7,086 bases of DNA, taken from contig DATESZ010000251.1 of the NCBI GenBank assembly GCA_035283845.1, positions 1 to 7,086 of the forward strand, given 5' to 3'. The DNA comes from DATESZ01 sp035283845. Its GTDB lineage: Bacteria > Desulfobacterota > Syntrophia > Syntrophales > JACQWR01. The position numbers and the translations under genes are program-made. The notes beneath the pieces were generated by a model. The model did no database searches and had not been told where the DNA came from. It saw only the letters and a list, made by a program, of their open reading frames with translations. This document shows positions 1 to 5,932 of the stretch, piece after piece; within the stretch, counting starts at the first letter, position 1, and the number at the start of each line of letters is the position of its first letter.

Positions 1-63
1 TGGAATGAGAAGTACAAGCTAAGCCCTAAGGTATTCAGGTATGAGAAAGAGGTAGCGCCATGA
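1..63 (+). CDS. C-terminal end of an unidentified upstream gene (partial)
   Basis: Frame 1 is open from the window edge to a TGA at 61-63 and encodes 20 residues, beginning WNEKYKLSP and ending EKEVAP. The tail is rich in Lys and Glu and contains no cysteine or recognisable motif, so I cannot name the protein. It is accepted as a real gene end because its stop overlaps the next start in an ATGA arrangement (60-63), a typical sign of translational coupling within an operon, and because the following genes continue on the same strand with almost no spacing. It is probably a further member of the same redox operon, but that is inference from position only. Confidence 0.6.
   Translation, partial: WNEKYKLSPKVFRYEKEVAP
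46..53 (+). promoter_or_regulatory. Ribosome binding site of the 37-residue small gene
   Basis: AAAGAGGT lies 6 bases before the ATG at 60. It sits inside the end of the upstream gene. It supports translation of the very short reading frame at 60-173. An in-frame TGA at 42-44 leaves no room for a longer version, so this site and the ATG at 60 define the start. Confidence 0.6.
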
Positions 64-173
64 GCGAGCAGAAGACATACAGGATATTTGTGCCTGAGAG
101 TGATCTTGGGAAATTTGCCGATCAAGCGGGGAAGGAATTTAAAGAGACACTTATCGATGATTTGAGAGGTTAA
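60..173 (+). CDS. Small 37-residue protein of unknown function
   Basis: A complete reading frame starts at ATG 60, overlapping the upstream stop by four bases, and ends at TAA 171-173. I do not recognise the product. It starts MSEQKTYRIFVPES and ends ETLIDDLRG. It has no cysteine, no signal peptide and no membrane segment. A short strand-like start (YRIFVP) is followed by a charged stretch that could form an amphipathic helix. Reality is supported by the AAAGAGGT site at proper spacing, the ATGA overlap with the gene before, and only four bases to the gene after. It could be a small accessory subunit of the neighbouring metalloenzyme, a short leader that couples translation, or the eroded remnant of a longer gene. 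No Fe-S or pterin ligand is visible, so a small ferredoxin is excluded. Confidence 0.55.
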   Translation: MSEQKTYRIFVPESDLGKFADQAGKEFKETLIDDLRG

Positions 174-177
174 GAAG

Positions 178-2298
178 ATGAAGACAAGATCAACAATGAT
201 AGTGAGCGCCAGGGAGGAGTTTGAAAGACGGCAAACCGAATACGATAGCGTAGTCCCTACCTGGTGTCCGATGTGCCCCGCTTGTTGCGGCATTGAGTTA
301 TTCGTCAAGGATGGCAAGGTGCAAGAAGTGGGTCCCATGCTGGAACATCCGATGGGGTTCTTGTGCCCAAGGGGCGAAGCCTCAATAGAATGGGAGTACT
401 CTCCTGACCGTCTCACTTATCCCAAGAAGAGGGAGGGGAAAGAATGGCGAAGATTATCATGGGATCAGGCCTTGGATCTGGCTGCTAATGAGCTGAATAA
501 GATTAAGGAAAAGTATGGACCCGAAACCTTGGCGGTTCACATGGGGAATCCTTTCATTGACTCGTCCATAGATGTTATGACAAGAATCTTCACTCAGGCT
601 TACGGCACGCCCAACTTTTCCACCGGAGCCTGCTACTGTAACTCCGTAATGGTCATGTCCAATCGTCTGACTTTTGGCAATTCAACAATGCCGAGCGGCT
701 ATCCAAATTCCAAATGTATAGTAATGTGGGGTACAAATCCTGCGGATTCTTCTCCTACCCAGTTAGCGCCTATTCAAGAAGGCAGAAAAGCCGGCGCCAA
801 AGTCATCGTCGTTGATCCCCGCGTGACCAAAACTGTCAAGGCAGGGGTTGACCTTCATGTCAAGGTGAGGCCTGGGACGGATGGCGCTCTGGCCTTAGGT
901 TTGATTAAGGTGATTCTGGATGAAGAATTGTATAATAAAAAATTTGTTGAGGAGTGGACCGTCGGCTTTGACAAGCTGGCTGAAGCGGTGAAGGAATACA
1001 CCCCGGAAAAAGTAGAGGAGATAACCTTGGTTCCCGCAAGCACCGTCAGAGATTTTGCCAGAATGTTTGCCACGAATAGACCGGCCTGTATCGCACAGGG
1101 GATTTCGCCGCAGCATGCTGTCAACGCGCTGGATGCAAACAGGGCGATGACGATTCTTCTGGCGATAACGGGCAATATCGATGTGCCTGGCAGTAATTGC
1201 TATTCCGTCAAGCAGGGTTATAAATTCCCTGGGGTTTGGGAGACATCTCCGCCTCCCAAGCGGATTGGCTTAAAAGAACATCCCCTCTTTGTTGAGATGT
1301 ACAGGCAAAATTCAAACAACCTTGTTTATGATCAGATGCTGACCGGAAAGCCATACCCCATTAAGGGACTGATTGTTCTCGGCTGCAATGTGATGTTGAC
1401 TTGGCCCAATACCAACAAGGTCAGAAAGGCCCTTGAGAGCCTGGATTTTATGATGGTTATTGATGTAATGGAAAGCTCGACCACCAAGATGGCGCACCTC
1501 GTCCTGCCGGCAGCCACCTGTTTTGAGAAGGACGACATTAAAAACTATGCTTTTGCCGGTCTTCCCATGATGGGAATGTGTCGAAAGGCCGTTGAACCTT
1601 TGGGTGAGGCCTGGCCTGAGTTTAAGATTTGGACTGAACTTGGCAAAAGGATGGGGTATGGAGAGTGGTTCCGCTGGAAGACCTCCGATGAACTATTCCA
1701 GGAGATAACGGCGCCTATCAACATCGACTATAAAGAGTTAAAAGAGTTATCCCGGGGCGCCTTTTATGGACCCAAACAAAATCTGAGAAAATATAAAAAG
1801 GGGGGATTCGATACGCCCTCTAAGAAGATTGAGATCTATTCGGAGAAATTAAAAACCTATGGCTATGATCCCTTTCCCAGCTATAAAGAGCCTGCAGAGA
1901 GCCCTTTAAGCCAGCCCAATTTGGCCAAGGAATACCCTTTGACGCTTACTAACGGATCGAGGAGTATTTATTTCACCCATGGCCAGCACCGTAATATACG
2001 CAGTTTGCGGGAGAAATGCCCCGAACCTTTCCTCGAAATCAATCCTACTGATGCCGAAAGATTGGGCATTAAAGATGGTGAAAAGGTGATGGTGGAAACC
2101 CTGAGAGGAAGTGTCGGGATTAAGGCCAAGGTCACTAAGGACATTATGCCCGGTGTGGTGAATATGATGCATGGATGGGATGATAGTAACGCCAATGTGC
2201 TTACTAATGACGAAGCCAGGGATCCCATCAGCGGATTTACTGAATTCAGGGTAAATCTATGCCGAGTAAAGAAAATTCCGGAAGGGGAAGGAGCTTGA
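178..2298 (+). CDS. Cytoplasmic molybdopterin (Mo/W) oxidoreductase, DMSO reductase superfamily
   Basis: This 706-residue protein is a full-length bis-pterin oxidoreductase. An N-terminal [4Fe-4S] domain (about residues 24-80) carries Cys30, Cys33, Cys37 and Cys63 in a C-x2-C-x3-C-x25-C pattern, with an extra Cys36 and CPRG after the last ligand. The central pterin domains run to about 500 and include GTPNFSTGACYCN (143-155), WGTNPADS (184-191) and VVDPR (211-215). The probable metal ligand is Cys152, with Cys154 close by. The C-terminal pterin-binding domain (about 587-700) has FTHGQHRNI, a PEPFLEINP segment and DPISGF. There is no Tat signal or membrane segment, so it should be cytoplasmic. 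The start at 178 has GAGAGGT (164-170) seven bases upstream. Its length and CPRG motif resemble the broad thiosulfate/polysulfide reductase and acetylene hydratase-like group. The substrate is unknown. No dedicated Fe-S partner is adjacent, apart from the ferredoxin domain encoded two genes downstream. Confidence 0.95.
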   Translation: MKTRSTMIVSAREEFERRQTEYDSVVPTWCPMCPACCGIELFVKDGKVQEVGPMLEHPMGFLCPRGEASIEWEYSPDRLTYPKKREGKEWRRLSWDQALDLAANELNKIKEKYGPETLAVHMGNPFIDSSIDVMTRIFTQAYGTPNFSTGACYCNSVMVMSNRLTFGNSTMPSGYPNSKCIVMWGTNPADSSPTQLAPIQEGRKAGAKVIVVDPRVTKTVKAGVDLHVKVRPGTDGALALGLIKVILDEELYNKKFVEEWTVGFDKLAEAVKEYTPEKVEEITLVPASTVRDFARMFATNRPACIAQGISPQHAVNALDANRAMTILLAITGNIDVPGSNCYSVKQGYKFPGVWETSPPPKRIGLKEHPLFVEMYRQNSNNLVYDQMLTGKPYPIKGLIVLGCNVMLTWPNTNKVRKALESLDFMMVIDVMESSTTKMAHLVLPAATCFEKDDIKNYAFAGLPMMGMCRKAVEPLGEAWPEFKIWTELGKRMGYGEWFRWKTSDELFQEITAPINIDYKELKELSRGAFYGPKQNLRKYKKGGFDTPSKKIEIYSEKLKTYGYDPFPSYKEPAESPLSQPNLAKEYPLTLTNGSRSIYFTHGQHRNIRSLREKCPEPFLEINPTDAERLGIKDGEKVMVETLRGSVGIKAKVTKDIMPGVVNMMHGWDDSNANVLTNDEARDPISGFTEFRVNLCRVKKIPEGEGA
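2288..2293 (+). promoter_or_regulatory. Ribosome binding site fixing the AOR-family start at 2301
   Basis: AAGGAG lies seven bases before ATG 2301 and just before the TGA (2296-2298) of the preceding gene. The reading frame also extends upstream to an ATG at 2259, which has no comparable site and would overlap the preceding gene by 40 bases. The family N-terminus (Tyr-x-Gly, then a VDLTT strand) begins directly after 2301. Confidence 0.85.
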
Positions 2299-2300
2299 CA

Positions 2301-4277
2301 ATGGAATATTTTGGTTATGCCGGTTGTATCCTTTATGTCGATTTGACCACCGAGGAAATCAGGAAGGAACCCTTGGATATGGGAATGGCAAAAAAGTATC
2401 TCGGGGGGATGGGCTTTAGCAAAAGATTGGTTGCCAATATGGCCGATCCCCTGGTTGATCCCCTTTCACCGGGAAACTTCATGGTATATGCCCCCGGCGC
2501 CCTTGCCGGTACGATGACGCCCGGGGCCTCAAAGTTATTTCTCACCTATAAACAGCCGGCGACCAATACCTGGGGATCAGCGTCAGGCAGTGCGGCTTTG
2601 GGTTTCATGATCAAAGCTGCGGGATATGATGCTGTGGTGATCAGCGGGAAGGCCTCCAGGCCGGTCTACTTGCTGATCGAAGATGAACCTAAAATTTGCG
2701 AAGCCAAAGGGATTTGGGGTCTCGATTTGTTTGAGGCCACTAAAGCCTTATGGAAAAAGCACGATTTCTGCAGCGTCCATACGATGGGAACGGCCGGCGA
2801 GAACCTGGTTAAGAATTCTTTCGGAATGATCGATAAGAGAAGCACCCTTGGTCGCGGCGGGCTCGGAGCGGTGATGGGGTCGAAGAATCTTAAGGCAGTG
2901 GTCGCCCGCGCCGGAGGCAAAGGGATTAGAATTTTTGATCCGAAGGGGTTCATGAAGATTGTAAACGAGGTTTACAAACCTATGATTGAAGACCCGCTTC
3001 GCGAGGCTTGGAGAGAGCATGGCGTACTTTTAGGTTGGCCCAACTGGGCCAAGGCCGGATTTTCTTATAGGAATTTTAGTAAGTTCCTCCCGGAGGAAAA
3101 GGTTCTTGAGCTTTACGACCCTGGGGAGTTTTATAAAACTATCGTAAAAACGCGTCTTGCTTGCGCTACCTGTCCGGTGGGAGATAAAGGCCGTTTCGAT
3201 GTCATTGCCGGGGAATTTAAGGGGAAGGAAGTGCTCGTCTCTGAGCTTCTTCAGGAGATTGTTTCTACCGCTGTGAGAATGGATATAGGTCCTGACTATA
3301 ATAAGAGACTTGTAATACTGGACACTGCGGACAGGTACGGGTTGGATATATTGGAAACAGCCTGGCTTCTTGATTGGGTCATCGATCTTCAAGAAAGGGG
3401 GATACTGACGAAGGCGGATACGGATGGTATGGAGCTGAAGAGAGATTTCAACACTGTCATGACGTGGATGGAAAAGATATCGAAGAGGGAGGGCTTTGGC
3501 GATGTACTGGCCGATGGCTGGCTGGGGGCAATTCAAAGGATTGGTCGGGGTAGTGAGAGGTATGCAGTCCACTGCAAGGGCTTATCGCCTTCCTTTATAG
3601 ATCCCAGGATAAGTTTTAACCCTGAGGCATTTGAAGAATGCATTTGCCCGAGAGGCGCCACGGTTGTAACGGCTGAGTCGCCCGCCGTTCTTCCGATGAG
3701 GCCTTTGGATAAGATTTGGAGGCATTGCGACAAGATGCGTATTACCGAGGAGGCCAAGGAAGAAGTCTTCGCCATTCCTGATGAATTCAGCGTCCCTTTA
3801 CTTACGAGTCGGGTTGAGGAATGGTATCAGTTAAACAGCAGTTTAGGCATCTGCGCCCGCCAACAGATCCAGCAGCGTCATAATTTCAAGAGTATGTATC
3901 AGTTGTACATTGCTGCCACCGGGATGGATATAAGTGAAGAGGAGATGCTTGGAGTAGGAGAGAGGATCATTAATTTGGAAAGAGCGTTTAACGCGTTGTG
4001 CGGGCTTTCCAGAAAGGACGACAAGTTTCCCGAAAAGTGGTTTGAACCTTTGGAAACGGTCGAAGAGCCTAAGATAAGGAAGCCCTTAACCGACTATTAC
4101 CGCAAGGCAGAATTGACCAGGAAGGACGTGGAGAAGATGTTTGATGAATATTACGCTGATAGAGGCTGGAATGTGCAGAAAGGGGTTCCTACCAGGGAGA
4201 AGCTTATTGAGCTCGGGTTAGAAGATGTGGCAGATAAGTTATTGAAGTATCAAGGAATCAATGGGAAGGGAGGATAA
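2301..4277 (+). CDS. Divergent aldehyde:ferredoxin oxidoreductase (AOR/BamB-like) family protein, probably tungsten-dependent
   Basis: The 658-residue product has the whole AOR fold: the N-terminal pterin domain with LGGMGF, GYDAVVISGKA (108-118) and GRGGLGAVMGSKNLKAV (184-200); the cluster segment CATCPVGD (288-295); the pterin motif DRYGLD (344-349); SSLGIC (513-518); and the AOR-like ending GVPTREKLIELGL. Family members hold a tungsten bis-pterin and one [4Fe-4S] cluster and oxidise aldehydes, or act as the BamB subunit of class II benzoyl-CoA reductase. Compared from memory with Pyrococcus furiosus AOR, the third cluster Cys is Asp295, the second DxxGLC motif has Ser513 for Asp, the catalytic His position reads Val455 (RGATV for RGGCH), and Arg76 is Lys78. 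Glu319 could still be the active-site Glu. The length is nearer BamB (about 650) than AOR (about 605). It follows the previous gene by two bases. It is certainly AOR family, but an ordinary aldehyde oxidase is doubtful. Confidence 0.93.
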   Translation: MEYFGYAGCILYVDLTTEEIRKEPLDMGMAKKYLGGMGFSKRLVANMADPLVDPLSPGNFMVYAPGALAGTMTPGASKLFLTYKQPATNTWGSASGSAALGFMIKAAGYDAVVISGKASRPVYLLIEDEPKICEAKGIWGLDLFEATKALWKKHDFCSVHTMGTAGENLVKNSFGMIDKRSTLGRGGLGAVMGSKNLKAVVARAGGKGIRIFDPKGFMKIVNEVYKPMIEDPLREAWREHGVLLGWPNWAKAGFSYRNFSKFLPEEKVLELYDPGEFYKTIVKTRLACATCPVGDKGRFDVIAGEFKGKEVLVSELLQEIVSTAVRMDIGPDYNKRLVILDTADRYGLDILETAWLLDWVIDLQERGILTKADTDGMELKRDFNTVMTWMEKISKREGFGDVLADGWLGAIQRIGRGSERYAVHCKGLSPSFIDPRISFNPEAFEECICPRGATVVTAESPAVLPMRPLDKIWRHCDKMRITEEAKEEVFAIPDEFSVPLLTSRVEEWYQLNSSLGICARQQIQQRHNFKSMYQLYIAATGMDISEEEMLGVGERIINLERAFNALCGLSRKDDKFPEKWFEPLETVEEPKIRKPLTDYYRKAELTRKDVEKMFDEYYADRGWNVQKGVPTREKLIELGLEDVADKLLKYQGINGKGG

Positions 4278-4279
4278 AG

Positions 4280-5914
4280 ATGCTGAAATTTACAAAAGCG
4301 GCAGAAGAAGCGCCTTGCAAAGAGGCCTGCCCGGCAGGAATTGATATTCCTCGTTATATCCGCTCGATACGTGAGGGCAAATTTGATAATGCATTGGCGG
4401 TTATCCGCGAGAAGATCCCTTTCCCTTCGGTTTGCGGGCGGGTCTGTTTTCGCCCTTGTGAAGTTGTCTGCCAAGCAAGGTATTTAGGCGGGCCTGTTGG
4501 TGTTAATGCGCTTAAGCGTTTTGTAGCCGAACAAGTCCCGGTGGAACCGACTGAGGGAGCATCTTTCGTCAAGCCTTCCGGTAAACGGGTGGCTATCGTC
4601 GGATCGGGACCGGCCGGATTAACAGCGGCATACTATTTGGCGAAGCTTGGACATGGCGTTACGATTTTTGAGAAACTTCCTGAGGCAGGGGGCACGATGC
4701 GATTTGGCATACCCGCGTATCGCTTGCCGATCGACGTGCTCAACAGGGAGATCGATGGTATCACAAAGGTCGGAGTTGAGATAAAAACCGGCACGAAGAT
4801 TGAGTCCCTTAGCGATCTTTTTGACCTGGGCTATGATGCGGTTTTTGTAGCTGTTGGCGCCCACAAGAGTGTCAGAATGGGCATCGAAGGAGAGGATGAC
4901 CCGGCAGTCATGGAGGTCATCTCCTTCCTAAGAAGGGTAAACTCGGGGGAAAGGTCCATAGTGGGAAATCGGGTAGTCGTGGCCGGCGGCGGCAATGCGG
5001 CTATCGATGCAGCACGCACCGCTCTGCGACTGGGGGCAAAGGAAGTAACAATCGTCTATCGTCGCTCGCGAGATGAGATGCTCGCCGATTCCTCTGAGGT
5101 GGACGAAGCTATCTCGGAGGGAGTAGAGGTCCTTTTTTTGGCTGCGCCCAATAAGATAATCAGAAGAAATGGCAAGGTCGCGATAGAGTGTATCCGAACG
5201 AAACTTGGCGAGGCAGATGCGAGCGGAAGAAGGCGACCCGAGCCAATCTTGGGGAGCGAATTTAGTCTGGATGTCGACACGGTGATTGCCGCCATTGGTG
5301 AACAACCGGAGATTCCTGATCAATTCAGGCTCTCAACCACTCAGGAGGGTACGCTCAAGGTCGATTCAGAGACTCTTGCCACAAGCAGAGAGGGAATTTT
5401 CGCCGGTGGAGATGTTGTAACCGGACTATCCTCTGTGATCGAGGCAATTGCCATGGGAAGAAAGGCAGCTTCTTCAATAGACAAATGCCTTGGCGGTGAG
5501 GGCATCATCGAGGAGAAATTGGCATCTCCTGAGAAAAGCATCAAACCCTTAACGCCCGGGCTGCCTCTGGACTTTCCTGTCGAGAGACCCAAATTACCCC
5601 TCGAAGAACGATTGAAAGGCTTCGCCGAAGTAGATTTGACCTGCACGGAAGCTTCCGCTTTGGAAGAGGCAACAAGATGTCTGATGTGTGATCTGCCTAT
5701 AGTGGCTGACGGTACGAAGTGTACGGTGTGTATGGTTTGTCAGATGATCTGTTCCTTGAGGTTTTCAGGGAACTCCTTTAACCTATCGGAATCGGCGATA
5801 AAACTTAAGCGGACTGAACAGGGGACCTGTGAGATCGAGTTCACCGACAAGTGTGATCATTGCGGTCTCTGCGCAAGGTATTGTTCTTACGGCAGCCTTA
5901 CTCGATCAATTTAA
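4280..5914 (+). CDS. GltD-like FAD/NAD(P) oxidoreductase fused to a C-terminal 2x[4Fe-4S] ferredoxin domain
   Basis: The 544-residue protein begins with the Fe-S domain typical of the glutamate synthase small subunit (Cys13, Cys17, then Cys52, 56, 60 and 64 in a CGRVC-x3-C-x3-C run). An FAD site follows (VGSGPAG, 107-113), then GGTMRFGIPAYRLP (137-150), an NAD(P) site (AGGGNAAIDAA, 235-245) with YRRSR (260-264) suggesting NADPH, and the second FAD motif FAGGD (374-378). After the usual CLMC (467-470), a ferredoxin domain carries Cys481, 484, 487, 491 and Cys525, 528, 531, 535, enough for two clusters. The CS-x4-G spacing after the first run recalls HycB/AOR-type ferredoxins. The ATG at 4280 has GGGAGG six bases upstream and follows the AOR-family stop by two bases. 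It is probably the soluble electron-transfer partner of the adjacent metalloenzymes, exchanging electrons with NAD(P)(H). No glutamate synthase large subunit is present, so ammonia assimilation is unlikely. Confidence 0.93.
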   Translation: MLKFTKAAEEAPCKEACPAGIDIPRYIRSIREGKFDNALAVIREKIPFPSVCGRVCFRPCEVVCQARYLGGPVGVNALKRFVAEQVPVEPTEGASFVKPSGKRVAIVGSGPAGLTAAYYLAKLGHGVTIFEKLPEAGGTMRFGIPAYRLPIDVLNREIDGITKVGVEIKTGTKIESLSDLFDLGYDAVFVAVGAHKSVRMGIEGEDDPAVMEVISFLRRVNSGERSIVGNRVVVAGGGNAAIDAARTALRLGAKEVTIVYRRSRDEMLADSSEVDEAISEGVEVLFLAAPNKIIRRNGKVAIECIRTKLGEADASGRRRPEPILGSEFSLDVDTVIAAIGEQPEIPDQFRLSTTQEGTLKVDSETLATSREGIFAGGDVVTGLSSVIEAIAMGRKAASSIDKCLGGEGIIEEKLASPEKSIKPLTPGLPLDFPVERPKLPLEERLKGFAEVDLTCTEASALEEATRCLMCDLPIVADGTKCTVCMVCQMICSLRFSGNSFNLSESAIKLKRTEQGTCEIEFTDKCDHCGLCARYCSYGSLTRSI

Positions 5915-5932
5915 AGAAAGAGGCGGTGGATT

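Noticed and set aside
61..63. TGA as a selenocysteine codon extending the first reading frame.
   Set aside because: The ATGA overlap with a ribosome site for the next gene explains it as a stop; downstream codons look non-coding in that frame and no SECIS-like hairpin was evident.
178..260. Twin-arginine export signal on the molybdopterin enzyme.
   Set aside because: An Arg-Arg pair occurs at residues 17-18, but no hydrophobic segment follows; the Fe-S domain begins directly after.
1732..1749. Exact tandem 9-base repeat (AAAGAGTTA twice) within the molybdopterin gene.
   Set aside because: It is in frame, encodes a KELKEL segment in a variable helical region, and is most simply a small slippage duplication without functional meaning.
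2259..2300. Longer AOR-family start at ATG 2259, adding 14 residues.
   Set aside because: It overlaps the preceding gene by 40 bases, has no good ribosome site and adds a basic tail not typical of the family; ATG 2301 has AAGGAG at seven bases and begins the family N-terminus.
3030..3572. Antisense 180-codon open frame.
   Set aside because: It lies wholly inside the well-supported AOR-family gene, and its translation shows no family motif.
4280..5680. Glutamate synthase small subunit (gltD).
   Set aside because: The fold is the same, but no large subunit is adjacent, a ferredoxin domain is fused, and the context is metal-pterin enzymes.
2301..5914. A class II benzoyl-CoA reductase (bam) cluster.
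   Set aside because: The AOR-like protein resembles BamB in length and some features, but no BamC-type Fe-S subunit or HdrA-like BamE is seen in the window and a molybdopterin oxidoreductase is not part of that set.
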